DNA from: Roseibium sediminis | Lineage (GTDB): Bacteria > Pseudomonadota > Alphaproteobacteria > Rhizobiales > Stappiaceae | Direction: 5' to 3' | DNA length: 64,000 bases | Assembly (NCBI RefSeq): GCF_008711325.1 | Contig: NZ_VXDB01000013.1 | Location: forward strand, 1 to 64,000 | Translations under genes and position numbers: made by a program | Notes under the pieces: model-generated | What the model was told of the DNA's origin: nothing | What the model saw: only the letters and a program-made list of their open reading frames with translations | Database searches by the model: none | In this document: in pieces, positions 1-8,191 of the stretch | Numbering within the stretch: position 1 is the first letter of the stretch | How the letters are laid out: each line of letters begins with the position of its first letter

Positions 1-599
1 CAATCGGCTTCCTTGTCTGAAAGATCAGCGTACCTGCGTAACTCTTAAAACGTCCTAGCCTAAGCCAGAACCGCAAGACCCACGCCGCCTACGCTTCCCT
101 TCCTTCAAATATCAAATTGTCAATGAACATGAGACACAAATCTCACCAGGCTTACATCTCGTAAACTCAACAAAACCTATCAACCACCCAACCTTGCGAT
201 CAGGCCAATCAATCCGATTTTCCAGAATTTAGAGCGCAGCGCCCTGTCGCCAGCGACGTTGCCGCCGTCGATGAACCGGGTTATAGGCCCACCAACTCAC
301 CCAGTCAACAACCAAATCCAAAAAAATCAAACTTTCTCAAAAACAAACAAAAATACCCTGTGAACAACACGGGACAAAAGCAAGAAAATTTAATTGATTC
401 AATAGTTTAATCAAAGAAATGGGGGGGGTTTTTGACAGTGTGTGCCAGCTCAGAATGTGCGCTTTTGGGCCCTTATACGAGGCCGCCGCTGGGGCACTTG
501 CATCCGGGGTGTTTTTAGCCAGCGCTCGGCTTGGTCGAGGTACGGAGTTCTACCTGTTCAGAAGGCTTATGCCCTGGTTCGAGGGCGGCTCTTATTGGC
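1..599. other. Left-edge region without a recognisable gene
   Basis: I see no credible gene here. The first 420 bases are comparatively AT-rich with stops in all frames. A run of eight G residues lies at 421-428. A 66-codon frame from 419 has no recognisable family and no ribosome binding site, and I do not call it. The stretch lies downstream of the minus-strand hps/suy operon, so it should hold that operon's 3' end, but I found no clear hairpin plus T-tract. Confidence 0.5.
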
Positions 600-1610
600 T
601 CAGGTCCCATCGGCAATGATGGCTCGGATTGCCTGAATGTAGTGAAGAGGGACATCGAGACCGCCCTTTTCAGCCATCTTTCTGGTGGCAATTCGCCGGG
701 TTCCGGGCACGCGTGCGCCCTCCATCGCGGCGATTTCCTCCAGCATCTGCTGCAAACGGCCTTCAAAGCCGCTTTGGTCCATGGGTTTCATGGCGATCAG
801 GAACTGACCAACAGCTGGTGGAGGTCCGTCCGCTGAGAAAAACGACGACGCCTCAGTGCTGCGGGCTGCACCGACCATGACCGTAGAGAGGATCTCGACC
901 ATCAGGGCCAAGGCAGTTCCTTTGGCCTCGCCGATCGGGACCATCGTGCCTTCAAGCGCGGCGACGGGGTCCGTTGTTGGTTGCCCGTTCCGATCAAGTG
1001 CCCATCCTTCGGGGATCGGCTTGCCGCTCTTGCGGGCATTCATGATCTTGCCTCGCGCCACTTTAGACAAGGACAGGTCAATCACGAGAGGATCTGTCTC
1101 TCCGCGCGGCGCGGCAAAGGCAATGGGGTTCGTTCCGAAGATCGGCTCGTTGCCGCCCCATGGCGCCATTGAGGCCGGAGCGTTTGCAACCATGATGGCG
1201 ACCAGCCCCTTTCGAGCGAGCCTCTCCACCTGAATGGAAAGTGCTCCACAATGATGCGAGCGATAGATGCCCATCGTTGCGCAGCCATGCTTAAGCGCGA
1301 GATGCCCACCTTCTTCGATAGCGCGATCAAGGGCCGGGTAGGCAAAGCCATGTCCGGCGTCGACCAGAAGGCTCGTGGTTCCAGCCAGATGCGTGGATAC
1401 CTCGGCATTCGCCGCAATCTTCCCCGAACGGACCTGCGCTATATAATCCTCGACACGGGAAAATCCGTGCCCCACCTGACCTTCTGCCTCCGCCGTCACG
1501 AGTGCAACAGCGACGGACCGCGCTACGGGAGCGGGCACGGAGGCGGCACGGAAAGCGGCGTCCACAAGATCCGTTGCTTGTTGCACGCTCAGGTGTTCAG
1601 TGTCTGACAT
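600..1610 (-). CDS. comC: Ldh/malate-sulfolactate dehydrogenase family oxidoreductase (ComC-like)
   Basis: A 336-residue protein of the malate/L-sulfolactate dehydrogenase family (COG2055), an NAD(P)-dependent fold distinct from Rossmann dehydrogenases. Visible family segments are the 'GHGFAYPALDRAIEEG' region near residue 110 and 'MGIYRSHHCGALS' with the catalytic-region histidines near 140. 'PWGGNEPIFGTNPIAFAAP' follows near 180. In bacteria that degrade sulfolactate, ComC of this family is an NADP-dependent (R)-sulfolactate dehydrogenase interconverting sulfolactate and sulfopyruvate. It is the last gene of the minus-strand hps-suy operon, about 48 bp after suyB, and this context drives the assignment. 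The family also contains malate, ureidoglycolate and lactate dehydrogenases, so the fold is certain but the substrate is inferred. Confidence 0.72.
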   Translation of the reverse strand: MSDTEHLSVQQATDLVDAAFRAASVPAPVARSVAVALVTAEAEGQVGHGFSRVEDYIAQVRSGKIAANAEVSTHLAGTTSLLVDAGHGFAYPALDRAIEEGGHLALKHGCATMGIYRSHHCGALSIQVERLARKGLVAIMVANAPASMAPWGGNEPIFGTNPIAFAAPRGETDPLVIDLSLSKVARGKIMNARKSGKPIPEGWALDRNGQPTTDPVAALEGTMVPIGEAKGTALALMVEILSTVMVGAARSTEASSFFSADGPPPAVGQFLIAMKPMDQSGFEGRLQQMLEEIAAMEGARVPGTRRIATRKMAEKGGLDVPLHYIQAIRAIIADGT

Positions 1611-1658
1611 AATCAGGAATCCTTACGGGTGGTCAGGTCATGACCACCCATCTCAGGA

Positions 1659-2837
1659 TTATGCGCTTCGGTAAAGCTTGGTCATCGAGAATTCACGGTG
1701 ACCAAGTGCTTCGGCAGCCGTGTGACGCCCGTTGGCCGTGCGGCGGATCATGTCGATCAGCTCGTCACCAGCCTGGTCAATGGTCATTTCGCGGCGCAGG
1801 ATGCCGGAAACGTCCACGTCAACATGCTCTGCCATCGTGCGGACAGTTCGCGGATTGGCGGTGATCTTGATCACCGGCACGATCGGGTTGCCGATCACGT
1901 TGCCCTGCCCGGTCGGGAAGGTGTGGATCACCGCACCACCAGCTGCCATCAGCGTCACGCATTCAGCTGCAGCTGAAGAGCTGTCCATGAAATAGAGCCC
2001 CTTGCCGGATTGCGGCGCTTCCGCCGGACCCAAGATGTCGATGTACTGGGACGTGCGGCCGATCTTTTCCAGATTGCCGAGAGCCTTTTCCTCAATGGTG
2101 GTCAGGCCACCTTCGATGTTGCCCTTGGTCGGCTGGCTGTCGGAAAGGTCGTCTGTCTGGTGGGCGAAGATCACCTCGTCCTGATAGGCCTTCCACATCT
2201 TGTACCAGCGCTCGCCAACTTCCTCGTTGATCGCCCGCTTCTGACAAATGTGCTCTGCACCGGTGATTTCCGATGTTTCCCCGAAGAAGCCATAGATGCC
2301 TTCGGGAAGCAGTTTGTCGTACATGTTGCCGACGGTCGGGCAGGAACCGAGACCGGTGGTGGTGTCACTTTCTCCGCATTTGGTGGAAACCCAAAGCTCG
2401 GAGATGTTGCACTCTTCGCGCTGAAGTTCAGATGCCCAATGGACGTATTCCTTGGCTTTCCAGCTCGCCTGACGGATGGTTTCCAGATCGCCCTTCTGTT
2501 CGATAGAAATGCCCCAAACCGGCTTGCCGGTCTTGGCGATGCCATCAACGACGCGCTGGGTCCAGCCCGGCTCGATGCCGATCACGACGACAGCGGCTAC
2601 GTTCGGGTTCGCACCGGTGCCAATGATGGTGCGGAAATGAAGGTCCAGATCCTCACCAAACTGCAGGCGGCCATAGGCATGCGGAATGGCCATGGTGCCC
2701 TTGATGTTGTTGGCAACCGCCTCGCAGGCCGCGTTGGAAATATCATCCAGCGGCAGGATCACAACGTGATTACGGACACCGACACGACCATTTTCGCGCC
2801 GGTAACCCATGAAGGTCATGTTTGAATATTTCGACAT
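1659..2837 (-). CDS. suyB: (2R)-sulfolactate sulfo-lyase, large subunit (UxaA/altronate dehydratase C-terminal family)
   Basis: A 392-residue protein of the altronate/galactarate dehydratase large-subunit family. SuyAB cleaves (R)-sulfolactate to pyruvate and sulfite. Visible signatures are the N-terminal '[19 protein letters not shown]' segment and '[12 protein letters not shown]' near residue 150, where sugar-acid dehydratases have CGGSD(G). The glycine-rich '[18 protein letters not shown]' segment comes near residue 315. It lies 12 bp downstream of the small SAF-domain subunit, the normal split arrangement of sulfo-lyase (altronate dehydratase is usually one fused chain). The neighbouring HpsN-like, HpsO/P-like and ComC-like genes support sulfolactate over altronate. 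The alternative, a sugar-acid dehydratase, fits the context poorly. Confidence 0.85.
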   Translation of the reverse strand: MSKYSNMTFMGYRRENGRVGVRNHVVILPLDDISNAACEAVANNIKGTMAIPHAYGRLQFGEDLDLHFRTIIGTGANPNVAAVVVIGIEPGWTQRVVDGIAKTGKPVWGISIEQKGDLETIRQASWKAKEYVHWASELQREECNISELWVSTKCGESDTTTGLGSCPTVGNMYDKLLPEGIYGFFGETSEITGAEHICQKRAINEEVGERWYKMWKAYQDEVIFAHQTDDLSDSQPTKGNIEGGLTTIEEKALGNLEKIGRTSQYIDILGPAEAPQSGKGLYFMDSSSAAAECVTLMAAGGAVIHTFPTGQGNVIGNPIVPVIKITANPRTVRTMAEHVDVDVSGILRREMTIDQAGDELIDMIRRTANGRHTAAEALGHREFSMTKLYRSA

Positions 2838-2849
2838 GGCAGCAGCTCC

Positions 2850-3140
2850 TTACCAGCGCTTCGTCTTGCAGTTATGGGTATGCACGTGGCTGCCTTTCGG
2901 AATGTCGGCGATGATCTTGCCGATGTCCTCGCCATACTTGATCGCCGTATCGCCGTCTTTCAGGTCCTTGAGGGCAATCTTGTGCCCAATCGGCACATCA
3001 GCACCTGCGGTCAGGCGGAACGTCGAGTTGTCATGGGTGACACAGCACAGCATATCCGTGCCGGCTGTCAGCCCCTCGACAACGACCACACCGACATTAT
3101 CGGCGTGTTCATGCACGAGAAGGTGCGGGATTTCAGACAT
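2850..3140 (-). CDS. suyA: (2R)-sulfolactate sulfo-lyase, small subunit (SAF domain)
   Basis: A 96-residue stand-alone SAF domain, the size usual for SuyA. The fold is recognisable from 'HEHADNVGVVVVEGL' near residue 12, 'ADVPIGHKIALKDLKDGD' near 48 and 'KYGEDIGKIIADIPKGSHV' near 70. The C-terminal 'HVHTHNC' is the H-x-H-N motif typical of the N-terminal domain of UxaA-type dehydratases. Together with SuyB it forms the C-S bond-cleaving lyase releasing sulfite and pyruvate. The start overlaps the end of the upstream zinc dehydrogenase gene by 8 bp, which implies translational coupling. No sulfite dehydrogenase or sulfite exporter gene is visible in this window, so disposal of the sulfite must be encoded elsewhere. 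Confidence 0.85.
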   Translation of the reverse strand: MSEIPHLLVHEHADNVGVVVVEGLTAGTDMLCCVTHDNSTFRLTAGADVPIGHKIALKDLKDGDTAIKYGEDIGKIIADIPKGSHVHTHNCKTKRW

Positions 3141-4146
3141 CTTTGTCTCCTGTCATGTCTGGCTTGAGCAGTATTTTCGGAGAGGCAACGCGGCCGGACC
3201 GCAAATCGGCAAAGGCCGCTGCCCCTTCTGAAAGGAATCGGGTTTCAACCCAGTCGAGAGGCCCGAGGCGGCCATCGAAGATGGCTTTCGCCGTGGCCCG
3301 GAAATCCTCGACGGTGTAGGTGTAGGTTCCGATGAACGTGATTTCCTGAAGGGTCATGCGGCGGATATCGAGGCCGCCCTCCCCTGATCCGAGACCGATG
3401 TGGCTGATCACTCCGCCCGGACGGGTAACCGCCGAGGCAAGTTCGCGCGTCGGCGCATATCCAACGGCATCGATTACGAAATCAAAATGTCCCTCGGTCT
3501 TGACCTGTTCAGGTGTCAGGACACGCAGGCCGCACTTTCTTTGAAGGAAGGCGGAGCGGAGCGTATTCGGCTCTACGACGGTGATGTTGTCGATCCCTTG
3601 CGCCCCAAGGCAAAGAGCTGCCCCCAGACCGATGGCACCGCCACCGATTACAAGCGCGCGGGCTCCATCAGCATGGTCTCCCAACGCCCGTTTCCCAAGG
3701 CGCACGGCATGCCAACCGCAGGCCAGCGGCTCGACCAGCGCTGCCGCATCATCGGATGCATGGTCCGGCACCTCTTCCAGATTGGATACCGGCATGGCGA
3801 GGAATTCGGCAAATCCCCCCTCGCGCGGCGGCATGGAGATGATCTGCCGATTTGGACAGAGATTCTCCTGCTTGCGCAAACAGGCCGCGCAGGTACCGCA
3901 AGCAACGAGCGGATTGACCGTGACCCTTTGCCCGGCGTTCGGGCCTGATAGGACCGTTCCGGTAACTTCGTGGCCGAGGATCAACGGGGCAGGCCTGCGT
4001 TCGTCATGCCCGAGATAGGCATGCATGTCCGATCCACAGATACCGGTTGCGGCGACCTTGATCAGAACCTCACCTTCGCGAGGCACCGGATCTGCGGCAT
4101 CCTGATATCCGAGCTGTTCCGGACCGTTGTAAACCAGTGCTTTCAT
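3133..4146 (-). CDS. hpsP: Zinc-dependent medium-chain dehydrogenase, probable DHPS 2-dehydrogenase (HpsP-like)
   Basis: A 337-residue MDR-family alcohol dehydrogenase. The start at 4146 is preferred: it overlaps the upstream SDR stop as ATGA and has GGAGGG upstream. Catalytic-zinc ligands are visible in 'GICGSDMHAYLGHDE' (Cys) and 'LILGHEVTG' (His-Glu). The structural-zinc cysteines are in 'CGTCAACLRKQENLC', and the NAD(P) motif is 'ALVIGGGAIGLGAA'. In DHPS degraders, HpsO and HpsP are paired 2-dehydrogenases thought to interconvert the DHPS enantiomers through the 2-oxo compound. The O/P letters are assigned here from gene order N-O-P, which is an inference. By sequence alone it could be an L-idonate, sorbitol or threonine dehydrogenase. 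Confidence 0.75.
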   Translation of the reverse strand: MKALVYNGPEQLGYQDAADPVPREGEVLIKVAATGICGSDMHAYLGHDERRPAPLILGHEVTGTVLSGPNAGQRVTVNPLVACGTCAACLRKQENLCPNRQIISMPPREGGFAEFLAMPVSNLEEVPDHASDDAAALVEPLACGWHAVRLGKRALGDHADGARALVIGGGAIGLGAALCLGAQGIDNITVVEPNTLRSAFLQRKCGLRVLTPEQVKTEGHFDFVIDAVGYAPTRELASAVTRPGGVISHIGLGSGEGGLDIRRMTLQEITFIGTYTYTVEDFRATAKAIFDGRLGPLDWVETRFLSEGAAAFADLRSGRVASPKILLKPDMTGDKDV

Positions 4147-4904
4147 TTTGCGGTGAACCCTCCGTCGACCATGAGAACCTGCCCTGTCACGTAGTCTGAG
4201 GCAGGAGAGCATAGAAACAGAAGTGGGCCATCAATGTCTTCCAACCGCCCGTTGCGCCCGATGCAGGTCTGTGCCGCATTGCGAGCAGCCCGGTCCGCAT
4301 CGCCGAAGACGGCTGCGGTCAATTCTGTCGGAAAAAAACCCGGTCCGATGGCATTGGCCGTGATGCCATGCGCGGACCAGGCCTCGGCCATGGCCCGTGT
4401 CATCTGACCGACACCACCCTTGGAAGCGCCATAGGCGATCCCGCCGGGAAAGGCCCTTGTGGTTTGAAGCGAAGCAAAGTTGACGATACGGCCCCATCCT
4501 CTTTCTTTCATGGCAGGCACCAGTGCCTGAGACAGGAAGAAGGGGACCGTCAGATTGAGGGACAAGGTGATGTCCCATCCCTCTTCAGTCACGTCATCGG
4601 CTGCTTGCCGCGTGTTGATGCCCGCCGCATGCACAATGATGTCAGGCGCTCCGAAAGGAGCTGCGATGTCCGCTGCCAGCTTGCCAAGACCAGTGCGGTC
4701 AGACAGGTCCGCGACCACGGCCGCAGTCTCTCCCCCCGCCTCCGCTCGCCAGCTTTCCAGATCCGGCGCGCGTCTAGCGACGCCCACGACCTTGGCACCG
4801 CTACGCGCCAGGACGGTGGCCGCACGTCGCCCCAGTCCGGAGCTTGCTCCGGTCACACAGGCGATCCGGCCTGAAACATCAAAGAGGCTGGCGGATTGGC
4901 TCAT
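4143..4904 (-). CDS. hpsO: Short-chain dehydrogenase/reductase, probable DHPS 2-dehydrogenase (HpsO-like)
   Basis: A 253-residue classical SDR. The cofactor motif TGxxxGxG is at about residue 18 ('CVTGASSGLGRRAA'), the 'HAAGIN' NxxAG-like segment near 90, and the active-site YxxxK as 'YGASKGG' near 158. The terminal 'YVTGQVLMVDGG' is standard. Its start lies 2 bp from the hpsN stop and its stop overlaps the next gene as ATGA, so it is tightly embedded in the operon. By context it supplies one arm of the DHPS racemisation proposed for HpsO/HpsP. Sequence alone fits any gluconate 5-dehydrogenase-like SDR, so the substrate is inferred. Confidence 0.75.
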   Translation of the reverse strand: MSQSASLFDVSGRIACVTGASSGLGRRAATVLARSGAKVVGVARRAPDLESWRAEAGGETAAVVADLSDRTGLGKLAADIAAPFGAPDIIVHAAGINTRQAADDVTEEGWDITLSLNLTVPFFLSQALVPAMKERGWGRIVNFASLQTTRAFPGGIAYGASKGGVGQMTRAMAEAWSAHGITANAIGPGFFPTELTAAVFGDADRAARNAAQTCIGRNGRLEDIDGPLLFLCSPASDYVTGQVLMVDGGFTAK

Positions 4905-4905
4905 G

Positions 4906-6213
4906 TCACGCGCCCGCGGTCAGGTCGAATTGCTCGTCTGGAAAATACTTCTTCAGACGAATATCTGCCGTGCGCGCATGCCCTTCCATGCCTTCAAGAC
5001 GAGAGATGCGAGCCGTTGCAACAGCAACAGGCTTTGCACCTTCACGGGTTGCCCGCTGCCAGGTCACGATCTTCATGAACTTGTGAACGGACAGACCGCC
5101 GGTATAGGTGGCTGCGCCCGAGGTCGGCAGAACGTGGTTTGTGCCGGAAGCCTTGTCGCCGAATGCAACTGTCGTTTCCTCGCCAAGGAACAAGGACCCG
5201 TAGCAAGACAGGCGCCCCAACCACCAATCGAGATCCCTGGCCTGAACCGTCAGATGCTCCGGGGCATACTGGTCCGATGTTGCGGCCATGATTTCGCGAT
5301 CAGCGCACAGGATCACTTCTGCATAATCCCGCCATGCTGCGGCAGCGTTCTCCCGGTTGACGTCCGGAAGGTCTGCGATCAGCTCGGGAACAAGACGCAT
5401 GACCTCTTCCGCCAGCGCGCGGTTATCGGTAACCAGCCAGACCGGCGAGTTGTAGCCATGCTCTGCCTGTCCGACGAGATCGGCAGCGACTACCTCAGCA
5501 TCGGCTGTTTCATCTGCAAGGATCAGACTGTCGGTCGGTCCAGCGAACATGTCGATACCGACGCGGCCAAACAGGATACGCTTGGCTTCGGCAACGAACT
5601 GGTTGCCGGGACCGGCAAGGATATTTGCCTTGGGCAGGCCAAAGAGACCGAAGGCCATGGCAGCAACACCCTGCACACCGCCCATGGCGAGGATCTGATC
5701 CGCACCACACACCTTTGCGGCATAGACAATGGCCGGGTTGATACCGACGCCCGGCCGCGGCGGTGAACAGGCGATGATGTTCTTGCAGCCGGCGACCTTG
5801 GCGGTCGTGACGGTCATGATTGCCGACGCGATATGGCTGTAACGACCACCCGGGATGTAACAGCCGGCGGTATCGACCGGGATGCATTTTTGACCGGCAA
5901 TCAGGCCCGGAACCACTTCGATTTCGGTATCGTGGCAGCTTGCCCGCTGTGCTTCGGCAAAGCGCTTCACATTGGCAGCGGAAAACTCGATGTCACGCTT
6001 GAGTTTTTCCGGTACCAGAGCTGCGGCCGCCTCGATTTCGGCATCCGTCAGAAGGACGTTGCCTTCATACTTGTCGAACTTGGCGGCATATTCCTTTGCC
6101 GCCGCGTCGCCACCGGCCTCGATTGCTGTCAGGATTTCCTGCACGATCCGGGTCGTATCCGAAGCATCGCTTCGTGATGTCATGTTTGCTTTTTTCAAAT
6201 ACTCGACAGACAT
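4906..6213 (-). CDS. hpsN: Sulfopropanediol 3-dehydrogenase (HisD-family, HpsN-like)
   Basis: A 435-residue member of the histidinol dehydrogenase family. The Zn-binding and catalytic positions of HisD are retained: 'GQAEHGYNSP' (Gln249, His252), 'QYAPEHL' (Glu319, His320), 'GDKASGTNHVLPT' (Asp353, His360) and 'GGLSVHKFM' (His377). The nucleotide segment 'AGPGNQFVAEAKR' is also present. HpsN oxidises (R)-DHPS in two NAD-dependent steps to (R)-sulfolactate, just as HisD oxidises an alcohol to a carboxylate. No his genes are nearby, while a sulfolactate lyase is directly downstream, so histidine biosynthesis is unlikely. It starts 9 bp after the TRAP permease gene. Confidence 0.85.
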   Translation of the reverse strand: MSVEYLKKANMTSRSDASDTTRIVQEILTAIEAGGDAAAKEYAAKFDKYEGNVLLTDAEIEAAAALVPEKLKRDIEFSAANVKRFAEAQRASCHDTEIEVVPGLIAGQKCIPVDTAGCYIPGGRYSHIASAIMTVTTAKVAGCKNIIACSPPRPGVGINPAIVYAAKVCGADQILAMGGVQGVAAMAFGLFGLPKANILAGPGNQFVAEAKRILFGRVGIDMFAGPTDSLILADETADAEVVAADLVGQAEHGYNSPVWLVTDNRALAEEVMRLVPELIADLPDVNRENAAAAWRDYAEVILCADREIMAATSDQYAPEHLTVQARDLDWWLGRLSCYGSLFLGEETTVAFGDKASGTNHVLPTSGAATYTGGLSVHKFMKIVTWQRATREGAKPVAVATARISRLEGMEGHARTADIRLKKYFPDEQFDLTAGA

Positions 6214-6222
6214 GGGCCGGTC

Positions 6223-7554
6223 CTACTTGTAAGCGTCAGGGAGAAGGGTCGTGGAGATCTCGGGCACATAGGCGATGAGCAGCGTGACCCCGAGCATGAA
6301 GAACACGAAGGGCACGGCCCGCGCGGCGATCTTGAGGATGGATTCCCCAGTCAGGCCCGAGACGACGAAGAGATTGAGACCAAGCGGCGGTGTGATGAAA
6401 CCAACACCCAGGGCAGTGATCATCATGATGCAGAACTGGATCTCGTTCATGCCGATATTATCCGCCAGCGGCTTCAGGATCGGCGCGAGGATCACAATGT
6501 TCGGCGTTGTCTCCATGACACAACCGGCTGCAATCAGGATCGCGATCATCAGGAAGATCAGGATGGCCGGATTGTCGGTCAACGACGTCACGGAGTAGAC
6601 GAAGCCCTGCGGCACGCCCAAAATTGCCAGTGCCTGAGCAAGCGGCAGAGAGAAGGCGATGATCGGCAGGATAACCCCATTGACCTTGGCCGAGCTGACC
6701 AGCATCGCCGGAAAGTGAGCCAGCTTGAGCGTGCCGAGCAGGAAACCCATGGCAATGGTCACGACCACAGCGACCGCACCGGCTTCTGTCGGCGTCAGGC
6801 GTCCTGAGAAGATGCCGTAGAAGATAATCCCGGGGACGATGAACGCATACCAACCGGACTTCAGCGCCTTGGTGACATTTGCCCACCATTCACCAACGCT
6901 CATGCGCCCGCTGTCCTCATAGGAGTGAATGCGGTTCATGACGATGTTGGTGACAAGGATCGATACAAGGATCGCAATGCCGGGAATGAGTGCCGCCTGA
7001 AACAGGGTGGAGGCAGATATCCCGAGCACGAGGCCGATAATAATGTAAGCGATCGACGGTGGAATAAGGATACCGGTACAGGCACCCGCCGCCACCAGCG
7101 CACAGGCATAGGGGCGCGGGTATCCGCTTTCGACTAGACGGGCGATGGTCATGCGGCCAACGGCAGCAGCGCCCGCAGCGTCCGATCCGGAAATCGCCGA
7201 GAACATTCCGCAGACAAGAACTGTGGCCGAGCCAAAACCGCCCTTCGTCCAGCATGTCAGGGCTTCCGCGACATCCAGAAATTTGCGGCTGAGACCGGTG
7301 CGTACGAGCACGTCTCCGGTCAGGATGAACAGCGGAACCGCGGTCAGGGCAAAGTGATCGATGCCGTGAAACAGGCTCTCGCCGATCAGTGAGAGGGGAA
7401 GTGCGCCGGAGATGACCAGCATCGCGATTGCAGCGGCGCCAATGGCGGCCCAGACCGGGACGGCCAGTGCCACGAGCCCGACGAAGATCAGAACCGGGCC
7501 ATAGAAATCCCAGCCGAGTTCCACCGATTGGTCCTGAAGGTGTTGCCAAAGCAT
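6223..7554 (-). CDS. dctM: TRAP transporter large permease subunit (DctM), DHPS operon
   Basis: A 443-residue, very hydrophobic protein of the DctM/TRAP large permease family, about 12 membrane helices. Family segments are 'ALTAVPLFILTGDVLVRTGLS' early, 'FGSATVLVCGMFSAISGSDAAGA' near residue 120 and 'FITPPLGLNLFVVSGLTGES' near 395. It forms the sodium-driven translocation unit with the small DctQ subunit 13 bp upstream and the periplasmic DctP protein. Its location directly before hpsN makes DHPS or sulfolactate the likely substrate. In several DHPS degraders the TRAP genes have been called hpsKLM, a naming I apply only by analogy. Confidence 0.85.
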   Translation of the reverse strand: MLWQHLQDQSVELGWDFYGPVLIFVGLVALAVPVWAAIGAAAIAMLVISGALPLSLIGESLFHGIDHFALTAVPLFILTGDVLVRTGLSRKFLDVAEALTCWTKGGFGSATVLVCGMFSAISGSDAAGAAAVGRMTIARLVESGYPRPYACALVAAGACTGILIPPSIAYIIIGLVLGISASTLFQAALIPGIAILVSILVTNIVMNRIHSYEDSGRMSVGEWWANVTKALKSGWYAFIVPGIIFYGIFSGRLTPTEAGAVAVVVTIAMGFLLGTLKLAHFPAMLVSSAKVNGVILPIIAFSLPLAQALAILGVPQGFVYSVTSLTDNPAILIFLMIAILIAAGCVMETTPNIVILAPILKPLADNIGMNEIQFCIMMITALGVGFITPPLGLNLFVVSGLTGESILKIAARAVPFVFFMLGVTLLIAYVPEISTTLLPDAYK

Positions 7555-7567
7555 GTTTCAGCCCCCC

Positions 7568-8083
7568 TCAGTCAAACAGCTTGTCGCCTTCATAAACGGC
7601 ATTGCCGTTTCGAAGGTCGCGCAAGTCACGAAGAAGGGACTGGATCAGCCGGATGATAACCAGCGTGAAACCAACGGGAACAGCCAGCAGGAACCAGACT
7701 TGCGAAATGCGCAGGCCGTGGGTCACCGATCCGAACTTGGCAGAGACGAGCACCGTTTCCATTGAGTAGTAAACGGCGACAACAGCCACGGCGAGCATCA
7801 CGAGATCGCCAAAGATATAGAGAAGTGCCTTCGCCTGCGGCCCTGCATAGTGCATCAGCACGTCGATGCGAATGTGGCCACGCTCCTTGACGGCTGCGGC
7901 CGCGCCGATCCACGCAAGATAGATGAAGCTGTAGCGGACGATTTCCTCTCCCCAGATGGAGGAGTAGGCAAACACTTCACGCCGAACCACTTCTATGAAC
8001 ATGGTCAGCACAATCATGACGTAGAACACGAGCAGCGCCCATCGCTCGGCGTTCTGATCCAGGGCATGCAGAATTCTTGACAT
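7568..8083 (-). CDS. dctQ: TRAP transporter small permease subunit (DctQ), DHPS operon
   Basis: A 171-residue protein with four predicted membrane helices, the usual DctQ size. The start at 8083 is chosen because GGGGGAGAGG lies just upstream; a longer frame from 8122 would add a charged 13-residue extension with no ribosome binding site. Helix 1 begins at 'ALLVFYVMIVLTMFIEVV', and the conserved 'KERGHIRIDVL' segment follows near residue 65. It bridges the substrate-binding protein and the large permease. The gap to dctP (about 108 bp) is the largest in the operon and contains a stem-loop. Confidence 0.82.
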   Translation of the reverse strand: MSRILHALDQNAERWALLVFYVMIVLTMFIEVVRREVFAYSSIWGEEIVRYSFIYLAWIGAAAAVKERGHIRIDVLMHYAGPQAKALLYIFGDLVMLAVAVVAVYYSMETVLVSAKFGSVTHGLRISQVWFLLAVPVGFTLVIIRLIQSLLRDLRDLRNGNAVYEGDKLFD

Positions 8084-8154
8084 AGCCTCTCCCCCTTCGG
8101 CACGGCGTAATTGACCGCCCACCGAAGCCCGTGGCTCTCAAAAAAGGAATGAAT

Positions 8155-8178
8155 GGGCCGAAGACGAAGCTCCGGCCC
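8155..8178 (-). promoter_or_regulatory. Stem-loop after dctP (mRNA-stabilising or attenuator hairpin)
   Basis: On the minus strand an arm GGGCCG pairs with CGGCCC, extended inward by three pairs including one G-U, around a six-base loop. About nine bases later comes a run of six T (8140-8145). It lies 13 bp after the dctP stop and before dctQ. Such hairpins often lower expression of membrane subunits relative to the abundant binding protein. It could act as a leaky terminator. Confidence 0.55.
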
Positions 8179-8191
8179 GAATAGATGCCGA

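Noticed and set aside
4906-6213. Histidinol dehydrogenase of histidine biosynthesis
   Set aside because: No his genes nearby; it is sandwiched between a TRAP importer and DHPS/sulfolactate genes, and HpsN is a known HisD-family member in that setting.
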